DNA of 64,000 nucleotides, taken from positions 1-64,000 of the forward strand of contig JAKJHU010001592.1 in NCBI GenBank assembly GCA_022316685.1. Reading direction: 5' to 3'. Positions 34,037 through 47,552 of this stretch are shown in pieces. Every line of letters starts with the position of its first letter. Position 1 is the stretch's first letter. Origin of the DNA: Progne subis subis (lineage: Eukaryota > Chordata > Aves > Passeriformes > Hirundinidae). The position numbers were made by a program, and so were the translations under genes. The notes under the pieces were generated by a model. The model made no database searches and was not told the DNA's origin. It worked only from the letters and a program-made list of their open reading frames with translations.

Positions 34037-34616
34037 TGTTGGGGAGGATGAAGCTAGAAAGACCTATAAATATGACTGCTTAGATTCTGAGAATGTGAAA
34101 CCTATAAGTGAGATAGAATTGAAAGCAAGTTTAGATGTCTGAGATGTCCTAGTTACTGAATGTCTGGAAAACAATTATATGGCCAGCTGAAGGTTGCCTG
34201 AAGATAGGTCCAAAGGTCAAATGGGATGTTCTGTCTCACCCCCCAATGTATGGTTCATCCCACACCTGTAACCCTCCCCTGAAGTATCAGGTATCTGTAA
34301 CCCCATTGGCCCAAGTCTTGTTCCAGCCCACCTTGAGGCCCCCTGATAAGGGGGCCGAGAGAGTGGATCGGCCTCTTGCCTGGCACCCTTTCCCTAGGAC
34401 CTTCCTCTTGGAATTTCCTCTCCCTACATCTCCCTTCCCCCACTCCATACCTCTCCCTTCCCCCACTCCCTAGGCCTTGCCATGAGTTGCGCCTGGCAAC
34501 TCTAAGCAAGACCCCATACCCTTTATAATAAACCACATCTTCTAAAACCTAACTTCAGAGATCTCTCCTCTACATCCATCCATACCGTCCTGGAGTCCGG
34601 CGAAGCAATATCTACA
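34037..34616 (+). mobile_element. LTR family B (copy 2), TSD ACTTC
   Basis: 580 bp, TGTTGGGGAGG...ATATCTACA, with ACTTC at 34032-34036 and 34617-34621. AATAAACCAC near 34527. Inserted into the ERVL element. Confidence 0.88.
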
Positions 34617-35300
34617 ACTTCCCCTTCCTGTCTCTTGCTATACACACAGATATCATTCCCTTAGTCTATGAGCCTCCCCTGTAAAATGTCCATAAAATAT
34701 CCATTGAGTTCACTTAGTCTGTGATTCAGGCTCCGTTCATTATGCTGGTCACTCAGGACAGGAGACATTTCACATTGTGTTGAGTTATTGGATGCTAAAC
34801 CCAGCTCAGATTGGGTTGCTGCTGTACTTGGTTTCTTGCAAGGCTCATTCTCTGTTGGTTTAGGTGATTCCTGCTGTTGTACTTTCTATAATATACGACT
34901 CAAATCATGGGTTATTTTCCCCTAGGATTAAATCTCCTTGAGGTGCACAAGAGATTTCTCCATCATCCCACATTACCCAGAAATTATGTCTGGGTCCTTG
35001 ACTGAAAGCAATCTCATGAATGGATTTGCCCATGATATCTTTCCCAGCCAGTTCTCTATATATACTACAGGGATCTTATGTCCTTCTACAGCACATAGAA
35101 GCTTTGTTTGGGCAGGGCCAGGTCAGTTATTTGATTCTCTGGTATTAACCAGCCAAGTGGCTTCTGATAAATTTGCATCCCAATGCTTCTATGTTCCAGC
35201 AGTTGTTGCTTTCACTACAGTCTTTACCAGTCCATTGTATCCTTCAGTGTTTTCAGAACCTGATTTGTGATAGGGAATGTAGTACATACAATCCTGTTTG

Positions 35301-35487
35301 GCAAAACACTGGAACAGGTTGCCCAGAGAGGTGGTAGATGCCCTGTCCCTGGAAACATTCAAAGTCAGGTCAGACAGGGCTTTGAGCAACCTGATCTAGT
35401 TGAAGATGTCCCTGCCCATTGCTGGGGGGTTGATCTAGATGACCTTTCAAGGTCCCTTCCAACCCAAACTATTCTATGAAACTATGA
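35301..35487 (+). mobile_element. CR1 3' end fragment in the ERVL region (unit 1)
   Basis: CR1 end (ACTGGAACAGGTTGCCCAGAGAGG ... AAGGTCCCTTCCAACCC) ending ATTCTATGAAACTATGA. It interrupts integrase. Confidence 0.85.
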
Positions 35488-36222
35488 TCAATGCCATGTT
35501 TCTTGGCCCAGCTGCTCATGAAGTTGCTTTGGAAATGAGTCCTGCTGTCTGACTTGATTCTTTCTGGGGTGCTGTGCTGTCACAGAACTTGCTTTACAAG
35601 GATCAGGATGGTGTTTCAAGTGGTGATATTAGTTACAGGGTGTTTTGAACCTTCTGCTGATCACTTCCACCATGGTAATCATGCAGTGTTTGCCTTGGTG
35701 GATTCATGGCAGTGTGATAGAATTGATCTTCCAGGCCTCCCCATATTGATACTGTAGCCACTGTTCCCTTTACCAGAGAGCCTTTACTTCGCTTGCTTGA
35801 TTATGGTGCATGTTTTGCTTTCATGGAAAACCTGTGTGATGGCTTCAGTGTTCATACCCATCCCTGGATGTGTACATTGCATTTCTTCCTAGATGTGCAG
35901 ATGTTACATGTACCCACTGAGCTGCAAATACCCCATCCTTATTCTCCCAGTCCAGGTCCATCCGTGTCACTTCAATTTTACAACCTTGTCTACCTGTTTG
36001 TTGTTTCGATGTTCTTCAGTAGCCCAGTTCTTAGGCACATGAGCATCTACATGACATACCTTTACAGCAAGGTTCCCTACCTGAGCAGCAATGTCCTGCC
36101 ACAATGCATCAGCCCAGATGGGTTTACCTCCGTGCTGCCAATTGGTCATCTTCTACTGCTGTAGCCAACCTCATAGTACATTTCCCACCATCTATGAGCC
36201 AGTAGAGAGATAGAATACTGCC

Positions 36223-36656
36223 TGACATCAGGGGGCCAGGGCACTCTGGCTAGCTCTGTCTCCCGGCCACACTGGTCAGGAATGCTGTCCTTGGTCTGCA
36301 AGCAGTCCAAGTAACAGTAGAGAGCAGAGCTGTTTTCTGCTCTCTTGGTCCTGGCTATCCTCAACGTCTAAGTTCGAAGCAAGGGTCATAGAAGGCTCTC
36401 TCTTACAGAGGTCTTTATTCTTCAAGGTGGTACAAGAAAGAGAGCGAGGGCAGGGTCCCTTGCTAACATTTAAACTGGGGGCAGAGAGGATGGGGCAGAT
36501 AGGTGATTGGCCCCAGGTTAACACAGGGCAGGGTCAGGAGAAGGGACAAAGGGACAGGGGAGGGGAGGGGAAAACCTGGGGTAAAAACCAAAATAAACCA
36601 GACACTGGGGGGGGTAACAGGAGCAAACCACAATTTATCAAAAACCCACCACCACA
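36223..36656 (-). mobile_element. LTR family D (copy 2), TSD ACTGCC
   Basis: 434 bp, minus strand TGTGGTGGTGGG...CTGATGTCA, TSD ACTGCC (36217-36222, 36657-36662). AATAAAGACC on the minus strand near 36410. It splits the RNase H remnant. Confidence 0.87.
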
Positions 36657-36742
36657 ACTGCCCACTTTTCTTGTTCAGTAGTCTCTAGGGCCAGTTGAAT
36701 GGCTTTCACTTCTGCCAACTGACTTACCTTCTCCTTTGATGA

Positions 36743-37628
36743 CCATTACTGAAACTTGGTGGGGATGAATACCGTGACTGGTGTGCTATCGCAAACTACC
36801 AATGGTGACAGGCTTTCCAGAAAGGACAGGCAAGGAAGGAGGGGTGGAGAGGTTGTCCTCTATGTCAAGAAATTGATAGGTTCTGAAAAGCTGTCTTTGA
36901 AGAATAGCCATAGACAAATTGAAAGCTTATGGGTAAGAATTAGAGATCAAAGCAACAAAGGGAACCCTATGGTTGGTGTTTACTACAGGCCACCCCATCA
37001 AGGGGAGCCTAATAATGAAGCCTTCTTGCTCCAGCTACAGGAGGCATCATGTTTGCAGGCTCTTGTCAGAATGCTGGCTTGAATCAACCAGCAGATATGA
37101 TTAAGTCATTATCCCACTCTACTCAGTGCCATGCCAGGAATACTGTGTCCAGTTTTGGTCCCCACTATACAAAAGATGTGGACAAGACAGAGAGAGTCCA
37201 CAAAAGAGACACAAAGATGATCAAAAGAGTGGGAAACCTGCCATATGAGGAAAGGCTCAGAGAACTGGGTTGGTTCAGCTCTGAGAATGCTTAAGTGACA
37301 CCTTATCACCATGTTCCAGTGTTTAAAGGGTGGCTACAAAGAAGATGGAGACTCTTTTTACAAGGAGTCACATGTAAAAGACAAAGGGTAATGGATACAG
37401 GTTACTCCTGGAGAGATTCCAATTGGACACAAGAAGAAAATTTTTCACAGTGAGAGCAATCAGCTATTGGAATAATTTCCCCAGGGAAGTGGTAGATTCT
37501 CCAACACTGAACACTTTTACAATTTGGCTGGACAGGGTGCTGGGCCATCTGGACTAGACCTTGCTTTTTCCAAGAAATGTTGGACCAGAAGATCCTTGAG
37601 GTACCTAGTATTATAAAAGTCTATGAAA
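36743..37628 (+). mobile_element. CR1-e, endonuclease piece joined to 3' end (unit 1)
   Basis: The first part encodes a CR1 endonuclease (ITETWW-like start, RQGRRGGEVVLYVK, VGVYYRPPHQGEPNNEAF). From about 37100 the sequence is the CR1 3' end (LPYEERLREL). The RT between them is deleted. Confidence 0.85.
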
Positions 37629-37677
37629 TCAGAAACACATCTATTTTTCTCATCTGACATGTGACTGAAGTACAAAG

Positions 37678-38021
37678 TGAAACTATACTTCCCTCTAGCC
37701 ACCCCCCAGCTCTCGCTAGCTCAATTATTCAGGGGTTTTAGGGAAATATATTTCAGAGAGACAGAATAGAGATTTCAAAAGAGTGGCTCTCACCCCCAGC
37801 TTCCGTCCAAGCTTTATTCTCGATGTGATGTTCCAGGAGGCCGAGGAGAGAGAGCGAACCAGGAAGAAACAGGGATATATCTAGTTTTGGGCCAAGGAAA
37901 GATATTGGCCCCGAGCCAATAGGGTCAGGAGTAGGTATGATAGGGAAAAAGGGTTGAACTACATAGCACAGGTTTCAGGGGGACTCTGAGGGGAAAAACC
38001 ATTCCTCAGAGGAACACGACA
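37678..38021 (-). mobile_element. Solo LTR of the ERV1 family, TSD ACAAAG (unit 1)
   Basis: 344 bp closely matching the ERV1 LTRs, same orientation, perfect TSD ACAAAG (37672-37677, 38022-38027). It has the full TG/CA ends and the AATAAAGC signal. Confidence 0.9.
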
Positions 38022-38919
38022 ACAAAGTAGATATTGGTTTGCAAGTCAAATTCTGAGGAAGAAAAAAAAAGCATTCTCTTTTGAGGAAGAAAAAAATATG
38101 TATTCTTTTCTTCAGTCTTTTATAGAATGGGTCATTTTCTCTGTTAGACTCCAAGATCTCCTGTACTCTAGACATAATCCCAAAACCATAGCTGCACTGG
38201 GAACATACTGCTGGGAATAATTAACAGAGCACGCAAATTCCTGGTAAATATCTTCTTGGATTACCTTCCTGGATTAACTTCCCAGAGCAATGTTGCCCAC
38301 AATGACTTCCACTCTCTAAACAGCTCTTTTCTTCCCCAGCTCACTGAAAATACATACTACAGGAATTTTATAGGAAGATGTAATGAGGCAGGGTCTACAC
38401 ATTTTCATCTTTAAAAGAGCCCTCCCTCCACCACCCTAATACTCAAACTAAGAACATTATTGAATTGCAGCAAGGCCTCTAAATTTGAAATCATTTATGT
38501 TCATTCTTATTTTAAAGTTGTGCAGTACATGCGGTATAAATGCAAAGGAGATTCTCTCTTTGTCTTGAAGAATGAAAAATCTCCATTTCTTGAGAGACAA
38601 ACATAATCCTAGTTTGGCACCTCAAGACTGATTGTCACGTGAAGAAGGAAGATTTCCTCAACCCTTAGTGTGGGGAAATTTACTCAACCCTTAATATTTA
38701 ATGTCTGTCAGTGCCCCAGGAAAGCCAAGATCCTTGTGCCTGACCAGTCTGTCAGCATCCCTTTATGGGCACCCTTCACTGAATAGTCCTGCTGGATTAG
38801 AGAGCAGTTCAACTGATTTATTCAGAGAAATATGCCAACAGGATAAGGGAGACCCCTCAGGGGGTCTTCCCACTTTATGACCCTTCAGCAGGCCTTCCAT
38901 TGTATTCAAGTATGTTCCC
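38022..38919. other. Unassigned end of unit 1
   Basis: No gene. 38760-38919 contains CTGAATAAATCAG on the minus strand and may be the remnant of another LTR; evidence is thin. Confidence 0.4.
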
Positions 38920-40183
38920 TGCTGCCGGTGATTGCCAACGCCCATGAAGGACTCACACTAACAGTTCACAGAATAACACTCTTTGTTAATATAAATTTGT
39001 GACAGGTTAAGGTTTGAGGATTGCTGGTGATAGGTTCCGACTGCTGTAGTATTTCCTCACGAGACTAGATGACCGCCGATGGCAAAAGTAAGAGTCTGCT
39101 CTCTGGCTTCAGGTGGGATTTTACAGCTTTTATTCTCAAGTCCTGCCCTGCTTTGCTGGAGGTCTTCCCCTATTGCTTCCCAGGCCAGAGAGAGCTGGCC
39201 CCTCCTCCGTCAAGGCTTTTTCCCCCAGGGGGAAGGGCCCAGAGGCAGGGCCAAGAAGCACCACCAAATAAGGGAGAACTGGGAGGGAACAGGGCTGGGT
39301 TACATTTCAGTGTGGGGAATGGGCAGATCATAGGACAGATACATAGAAAAAATATTACAAATCCAATGAAATATAAACCAAATTAATGCATTACAACAGA
39401 CTGCAAAAACTTGTTCAAAGCAATATAAAGACAAGCTCTAATCCCCAGTAATAGTATTCAGTGCACATAGAGTATGGTTCTTATCCAACAGGCATCCTTA
39501 TGGGAGAGAAGAGAGGTTCAGCCCATCGATTGATCCCAGCAGTTATGATGGAGTCTTCCCTAACTTTCCCCCCATTCTAGATTTACTTTTATACTATTTC
39601 TTTGTGTTTAGGTGGAGATTGAGTGACTCTAGTCATGCATACTTTTGTTACTGATTGGTGCAAAATTCTCTCGCTTCACTATTAAAGGTACAGTCAAAAA
39701 AATATAGAACACATTCCCAGTGAGGGCTGGTTGTACCTTGGAGGTGGATAACTTTGTGATGGAGGTGTGCTCTAACATTACAATTAGGCTATAATGAACC
39801 AAGTTCATCTGAGGACAATGATTTCACCACAGTTGTTGGCTCAGCAGCAAGACATTTATCTCCCTTGGTTGACAGGTGCTATGTGGTTTATCAGCTGCAA
39901 AGTACAATTGGGTTCTCCTCCCTGCAATGATTTCAATGGAGCCTGGCTGTGGTGTTTCCACTCTGCTCCAACCTCTGTTCCATCCCCCTTAGCGGGTGCT
40001 ACGGTTGCAGATTGTGTGTATGGGGAATCATTGCGGAATAGGTCTTGAGCATGACAACCACATTCCATCCAGGGAGCAGCAACTGTATTTTACCCTATAA
40101 TTTCTGTACCATCATAACTTCTGTTAGAATGTGAATATAACTTCTCCGTTTCCTCTAATTTTACCCCCAGCTATCTTTCCACA
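38920..40183 (-). repeat. LTR family H with LTR G inserted (unit 2)
   Basis: TGCTGCCGGTGATTGCC...CTTTCCACA. Same as 25154-26056 apart from the LTR G insertion and several substitutions in the first 115 bp. Confidence 0.6.
39045..39398 (-). mobile_element. Solo LTR, family G, TSD GACTGC (unit 2)
   Basis: 354 bp, TGTAGTATTTCC...TTACAACA, TSD GACTGC (39039-39044, 39399-39404). AATAAAAGC on the minus strand near 39130. The empty site is visible in unit 1 (AACTGC at 25272-25277). Confidence 0.92.
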
Positions 40184-40598
40184 CTGATCCAGAAAATGCT
40201 ACTTATAATGTGCCTCTGCTAAGTGACACCTTGTGGCTTGAAGAAGTCATCTTACTTTGCCTTCTTTAGTCATATTTGTTGTTCTGAAAAATGATTGTAT
40301 ACTTCCATAGTAATCTAAATGTCAAGAACAATAATACTGATCCAGACCAGGGGTCTTCATAACCTAGTACTCTGTCCAACAATGGCCATAAATTGATGCT
40401 CAGAGAAGAGAGCAGAACAAACATGATATTCCTTGATACTCTCTTAGCTTTCACATATTTTCAGATCAGGGAATTCTGTTAGCCTGTTTTCATGTGTCTA
40501 TTTAAGTCCCACAATGCATTTCTTCCATGTACTTGTTCAGTCTCCTGTTGAACCCATGTGAATGTCTTGCATATACATCATCCTTTGAGAAGGGAAGT

Positions 40599-41055
40599 GT
40601 CCAAAGGAGGGCAACAAATATGGTGAAGAGTCTTGAGGGGAAGCCTTAGGAGGAGCAGCTGAGGTCACTTGGTCTGTTCAGCCTGGAGAAAATGAGACTG
40701 AGGGGAGACCTGATTGCACTCTACAACTTTCTCATGAAAGGAAGAGGAGGCACAGACACTGATCTCTTCTCTGTGGTGCTCAGTGACAGGACCTAAGGGA
40801 ATGGCCTGAAGTTGTGTCAGGGGAGGTTTAAGTTGGATATCAGAAAAATATTCTTCACCCAGAGGATGGTTGGGCACTGGAACAGGCACCCCAGGGAGGT
40901 GGTCACAGCATCAAGCTTGACAGAGTTCAAGAAGTATTTGGACAATATTCTCAGGCACATGGTGTGACTCTTGGAGATGATCCTGTGCAGGGCCAGGAGT
41001 TGGACTCGATGATCCTTGTGGGTCCCTTCCAACTCAGCATATTCTGTGATTCTGT
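40599..41055 (+). mobile_element. CR1-b (unit 2)
   Basis: Same fragment as 26472-26928, ending ATTCTGTGATTCTGT and followed by TAAATGTTCC. Confidence 0.88.
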
Positions 41056-42954
41056 TAAATGTTCCCCTTTCCTCACATCCTATTTATGTCCTCAAGGGCA
41101 CCCTTGAGTTAGCAATGTCATTGACATAACTGAGTGAAATAGGATTGGCCACTGCAGCAATTATTTCCCTTTCTGTGTCCTCCTTTCCTGTTCTCATATT
41201 ACCTGGAATCCCATGAACACACCAACTTGTTATTCCTTTTACATTCTGGGCTCACTGCATGTCACAGGACGTGTCTACCTTCAGCCTTAAGGTCAGTTTA
41301 ACTAACTCCATTGCTTATCTTATTTGAGGTAACTCAAATGGTGGCATTTCAAATACAAGGCTTAGTAAAAATTAATTGCAAGTACCACAGGATGCAGTGT
41401 AATTTTGTTATAATTTGTTGATTTGCATAACTACTTAGTGCAGAAAAACGTCAGCCCACTGTGAAGCTGTTTCAATGTCAACCCTTAAATAACGATTTAA
41501 ATAAGGGGAAACAAGTTCCTTTACAGAGGTTCAGAGAAATCATCTTTATTTTGGGAACTTATTGGAGAGTTTATAATTGTCAGCACTGTCGGGATTAGGT
41601 TTTCCTATTGTAAAATATGGTTGACTGATTCAAAAAGGCAAGCACTACCAACACCTTTCACTGGCTTCAGCAAGAGAACTCGAGGTTCTAAATCTCACCA
41701 GGTCAAATTTAATGGACAAGATCTTTATCTGGTAGAAATCAAAAAGTGTTGTGACTGAAGAGTAGTTATGTGACCTGTTAAGAGTCACAGTCTTTTCCTT
41801 CTCTCCTCCTTTCATAGCAAGGAATTTTGAACTATTTAGTTTGTTCTTTTTAAAAAGAGGCTGATTTTTATACTGGTTCACTTGCCTCTGGAATTATGAG
41901 GAGAAAAGAAAACAGAATTTTAGTTTATTTTTCCTAGAGACATTCAATGCTGTGATTAAGACATATCATGATGTCTGCACTAACATTATTTATGCGCAGT
42001 GGAGATTTTTATATTAAACAGAGATCAGTCAGAAAGGATCATGTCTTACTCAGGCTGAGCTATGAGAAACTGAAACAAAACCCCTCCAATATTTTTTATG
42101 AGATTTAGTGTTTTAATTTAGATCTTATCCTCTGACCTTGTAGAGTGATACAGCCAACCAAGAGCAATGTAAACTGGTTTTTAGACATCTAAAAATTATA
42201 TACCAGGCATTTAGTCAGTTATGACATTTCTTGCAGATGTTTCTAAAATGCCCACAACTACTGTAGAAGGGCAGAGAAAAATTTGCACTGGGTTCTGTGG
42301 ATCAAGCTAAGGATGACTCAAAGGAATTATTTCTCAAATATAAAAGACGAGTATCTTTTGTAACTCATTTCTCCACCACATGCAAAGTTCTGCTCAGTAT
42401 AATATCATCATTAGACAGATAAATAGTTTAAAATTTGCAGATATGTTGTTTATGTCTCTGTGTGTACTTTAGCCATGACTCTGCTATTCCTCTGAAATGT
42501 CACTCAGGATCACATGGTGTGGTACTTAATATACCCATGACATGATTCAAATATTTAAACTACTTCTATTTCTAGAAATGTCACCAGTCAGTCTGTAACC
42601 CTTGTATCTTCTTTCCATCCTTGGCTAAAGGAACATGTGCAGTCTAGTATAAAATAAAGAATAGTCAACATTTATGTTCAACTACATGAATATTCACCTA
42701 AGAAAACAGAGTTGACAACTTTCTCTTTAAAATAAGTTCAAGAAAGTAACGGGTTAATTGCAAAAAAGTTTGTTTTTATTAAAAGTAGTAGCTCTGTAAG
42801 TTCCTTAAAGGGTAAAGTAGTTGTTTGTGCATTTATGATGATTCAGTTTCTGAAACGGATGGAATGGTTTTGCGTCTGAGCAGATCACAGGATCACTGTG
42901 TGCAATATGACAATGCTGGAATAGTTTGAACAAGGTTGTAGACATGAATCAAAT

Positions 42955-43086
42955 GTCCTGAAGCTCAGTTGGTTAGAGCATGGTGCTAATAACACCAAGG
43001 TCATGGGTTTGATCCCTGTATGAACTATTCCCTTAAGAGTCAAACTTGATGATCCTTGTGGGTCCCTTCCAACTCAGAATATTCTG
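42955..43086 (+). mobile_element. tRNA-Ile/CR1-tail SINE (unit 2)
   Basis: Copy of the SINE at 28829-28960, with the same A and B boxes and CR1 tail. Confidence 0.85.
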
Positions 43087-43730
43087 AATAGAGAGGGGAG
43101 TTTTGGTTCAATAGAATTTTTATAAGTTATTAATCTAAAAAAAGGCATCTTTTTAGTGTGGGTAAGGGACCTGATCTATAAAAAATATATTTCTTTTGAA
43201 GCCTATATTGGCCTTTAACAAAGACTGTAATCTAGATGTATTGTGAAGAGGGAAAAAGTGGTCTAATGCCCTAAAAGAGGCTTTTTTTTTTTTTTTTTCC
43301 CCATCTTGTGATTCAGCAGCTCCACCTTAAATGGTATTTGGAATCCTTTGGTCCATTTATCAGCTAGTTCCACATTTCTGCAGTGACATCTACTCAATCT
43401 TGGGGCTGGCTTTTGTCTCTGCATTCTATGTATGGTAGGTTTTACACATATAAATAGAATTTTTAAAACATAATAGACTCCTGACAGAACATTAATGTTC
43501 TAAAGGCTGGTTACAGGTAGCTGAGAAAATCTTGGGGAGAGTAAAAAGGCTATGACCTCCACGATTTCAGACTGCTTTTGCTAATTCACTCGAAGTAATA
43601 GATTACTGAATATTACTCTAGGAAAGGCAATTCCAATTTGGCTCTGATTTTGCTTACCCTTCATAGGGTGGGAGATCAGTAATAATTGCATTCAGCCATG
43701 AAGAAAACTTGGTTTCTGCAGACACTTCCC

Positions 43731-45967
43731 AGAATCACAGAATCACAGAATCACTAGGTTGGAAGAGACCTCCAAGATCATCAAGTCCAACCCAACTCTA
43801 ACCTCAGTTAAACCATGGCACCAAGTGCCACACATAGTCTTTTCTTAAACACATCCAGAGATGGTGAACCCACTACCTCCCCAGGCAGACAACTCTAGTA
43901 CTTTATCACCTTTTCTGTAAAAAACTTCTTCCTAATATCTAGCCCATATTTCCCTTGGTGCAGCTTAGACTGTGTCCTCTCATTCTGTTAGTTGCTGCCT
44001 GAAGAAGGAGACCAACTCCCACCTGACTACAACCACCTTTCAGGAAGTTGTAGAGAGTGATAATGTCACCTCTGAGTCTTCTCCAGGCTAGACAACTCCA
44101 GCTCCCTCAGTCATTCCTCATAGGGCTTGTGCTCCAAGCCCCTCACCAACCTTGTTGCCCTCTTCAAGCATCTGAACATCCTTCCTAAACCGAGGGCCCA
44201 GAACTGGACACAATACTCAAGGTGTGGCCTCACCAATGCTGAGTACAAGGGAAGACTGACCTCCCTGGTCCTGCTGGACATACTATTCCTGATACAGGCC
44301 AGGATTCCATTGACCTTCATGGCCACCAGGGCACACTGCTGGCTCATGTTCAGTCGGTTATCAATCAGAACCCCCAGATCCTTTCTACCTGGCCGCTGTC
44401 CAGCCACACTATTCCCAGCCTATAACATTGCAGGGGGTTATTGTGGCCAAAATGCAGGACTTGGCACTTGGACTTATTAAACTTCATCTTGTTAGACTCT
44501 ACCCATCCATCCAATCGTTCCAGGTCTCTCTGCAGAGCCCTCCTACCTTCCAATAGATTGACACACACTCCCAGCTTAGTGTCATCTGCAAATTTACTAA
44601 TGAAAGATTCAATATCCTCATCCATGTCATCAATAAAATATTAAACAAAACTGGTCCCAACACAGACCCCTGAGGTACACCACTAGTGACTGTCTGCCAG
44701 CTGGATGCAGCACCATTCACCACCACTCTCTGGGCTTGGCCATCCAGCCAGTTCATAACCCAGCAAAGAGTGCTCCTGTCTAAGCCACGGGCTTGCCAGC
44801 TTTTCCAGGAGTATACTGTGGGAGACAGTGTCAAAGGCCTCGCTGAAGTCCAAATAGACAACATCCACAGCCTTCCCTGCATCCACCAGGTGGGTCACCT
44901 GGTCATAAAAGGAGACCAGGTTGGTCAAACATGACCTATCCCTCCTAAACCCATGCTGGCTGGGCCTGATACCCTGGCCATCTTGTAAGTGCTGCATAAT
45001 AGCTCTCAATATAAACTGTGCCATTATTTTACCCAGTACTGAGGTCAGGGTAACTGGCCTATAATTACCAGGATCCTCCTTTCTACCCTTTTTATGAACA
45101 GGAATCACATTGGCCAGTTTCCAATCATCTGGAACCTCACCAGTAAGTCATGTTTGTTGGTAAATGATGGAGAGTGGCTTTGCAAGCTCATCTGCCAGCT
45201 CCGTCATCACCCTGGGATGGATCCCATCTGGGCCCATAGATTTATGGACATTCAAGCAGCTCAGCACTTCCCTGACTGCCTCCTCCTGGATAACAGGAGG
45301 ATAATTCTGTTCCCTGACACCATCCACCAACCCAATATGACAATTATCCTGAGGACAAGTCATCTTCGCACTAAAGACTGAAGCAGAAAAGGCGTTAAGC
45401 ACTTCTGCCTTCTCCTCATCTGCAGTTACTAAGTTCCCTCCTGCATCCAATAGATAACAAAGGTTGGTCTCATCCTTCCTTTTGCCACTAACATATTTGT
45501 AAAATTATTTTTTTATTATCCTTTATGAAGTTGCCAAATTAAGTTTGAATTGAGCTTTGGTCTCCCTAATTTTTTTCCTACATGCCCTAGCAACCCCCCT
45601 AAATACTTCCTGAGAGACCTGACCCTCCTTCCAGAGATGATACATCCTTTTTTTATTCCTAAGTTCTTTCAAAAATCTCGTTACCCATCCAGGCTGGACT
45701 TTTGCCTTGTCGACTCATCTTTTGGCACACAGAGACAGTCTGTTCCTGTGCCCTCAAGATCTCTGTTTTGAAACATGCCCACCTTTCCTGGACTCCTTTG
45801 TTTTTAAAAACTACTTCCCAAGGAACTCTCTGGACAAGCCTCCTGAATAGGTCAAAGTCTGCCCTCCGAAAGTCCAATATAAAAGTCTTGTTGATGCTCC
45901 TCCTAACTTCACCAGACATTGAGAACTCTACAATTTCATGATCACTATGCCCCAAGTGATCACTTTG
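43731..45967 (-). mobile_element. CR1-c LINE (unit 2)
   Basis: Copy of 29604-31846. Here extra one-base indels (for example near 44200, 44390, 44637, 45528 and 45672) break ORF2 into shorter pieces than in unit 1. Confidence 0.9.
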
Positions 45968-47552
45968 TCCACTTAATGCTATATGTTGTATGGCTTAGTG
46001 ACTTTAAGTCAACATAGCATTTAATCCCCTCATAATCACTTCACATGTGAAATGACCACTCTATTAACTTTATCCACAAGATGGCTTTTAAGGAATTAAT
46101 CAAAATTGTTCACCATAGGTGTAAACCTGTTGCATGGAAAATACATAGCAGCTGTTACTGAGCCAATTTTTCTGTTTCTTCACTTCTGTAAAAAAATATT
46201 TCTTCTTTCTTCAAGTTACAATACAAGTACAAATGTCCTTTGAAATAAAACTTTAAAGGACTTCTTACCAGTGACAAATTCCACTTTCAGAACTATTGAG
46301 GTGTACTTGAGCCAAAGGAATGCATAGTCCTGGAGGGATACAAAAGATATATTAACTAGGTTATCATGAAGCAAATCTAGTAGCCAAATTGTGAGCAAAA
46401 TGACATAATAAAGGCAAAATGTATAAGGCTAGTTGTCCAAGCATTTTGTAAAGCTATAAGTTAGATTCAAATCCCAGGAGTCATCAAAATATCTTGCATC
46501 ACACTTGGCTAACATGAGAATAATCCCTCCATCTGACCCACAGGAAAACCACCTGATGCTGGATACCATCTGATACATGTATATCTTACCCTCCACATTC
46601 AGCAGTTAATGGATACACAATTGTGGGTACTGCTGAAGCTTGTATCTGCCATCTGCAATGGAAAGAAAACCAGAAATATTACAGGCTCTGGGTGACAACA
46701 GAGCACAGCTGTGTGGGGTATGGGACAATCACCCCAGGCAGTGGTACAGAGAAGCAGAATATCTAATGACTTGATTAAGACCATCACATTATGACCAGTA
46801 TCTGTTGCAAGCCACTTGCATTGGATAGTTGGCAAGCCAAACCCAAGTGATGCCATGTGCAGTAAACATGTGTACTCTCCCAGTTGCAGCATAGACTGGT
46901 ATAGCAGTGCACAAAGTACATTTTTTTGTATCTCTGTGACCTGCTATGGTATTTGAGAAGCTCCTGCTTCTTTCTAGTTGGCATTCTCTTTCTGCTATTC
47001 TTCCCATCAGCCTGCAATAACATCAATGATGTCTTAATCTCTGGATCTGAGTTAGCGTTCCAATTTATATTTCTACACTGTGAAACAACAGTTCTCATTT
47101 ATTTACTCTGGATTGTTGTGTTCCTGATGTTCGAAGTTTTGCTTATCTGTATATAGGATATATACAGTGCTCTAGATTCAAGTGTCTTACACTGAAATGG
47201 TTCATTTTAGATAATTTCCCTGAATATTTCTAATACAGTATGCAAAATAGGTTAGGAGCTGAAATCCCTGACATCATCCAATTAATAAAGAAAGAAGCTG
47301 TGTGTAATGCTTTAGAAAAGCACTCTTATTACTATGGGAGTATCATCTGAGTGACATGGTTGTGGTCTCTTGCTACAAATCCTAAACATTGTCTTTCAAA
47401 TATATAAAACAAAATTACTAAACTTTATACTTAGTTAAGATCCATTTCAGTCCTATATGTTTCCAAAATAAAGTGCAAGCATGTATGTAGCTTGTGGTGC
47501 ATTGAAAGAACTAATTTTACAGATTGATGCAGTTATATACCAATTAGAAGAG

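Larger units (their letters stand above)
33960..36762 (-). pseudogene. ERVL internal region: integrase and RNase H remnants (unit 1)
   Basis: Minus-strand pol remnants in the order RNase H (AEVKAIQLALETT near 36690, then GGKPIWADALW and VCHVDAHVPKNWATEEHRN at 36149-35967) and integrase (IPYHKSGSENTEGYNGLVK near 35200-35280, which holds the catalytic Glu region). HVDAHVPK and the integrase pattern are typical of ERVL pol. Many stops and three insertions (LTR B, a CR1 end, LTR D) make it dead. 34617-35190 downstream of pol is unassigned. Confidence 0.75.
25161..38927. repeat. Tandem array unit 1 (13.77 kb)
   Basis: First copy of a direct repeat, starting at GTGATTGCCAACGCCC. The same sequence restarts at 38928 and 53051. 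Unit 1 lacks the 360 bp of LTR G plus TSD. Contents in order: LTR H, CR1-b, non-repetitive DNA, a tRNA-Ile SINE, CR1-c, non-repetitive DNA, LTR E with ERVL pol pseudogene (cut by LTR B, a CR1 end and LTR D), CR1-e, solo ERV1 LTR and unassigned DNA. Confidence 0.93.

Noticed and set aside
35793..36164. 123-codon plus-strand ORF (also at 49917-50288)
   Set aside because: Antisense of the ERVL RNase H and integrase remnant.
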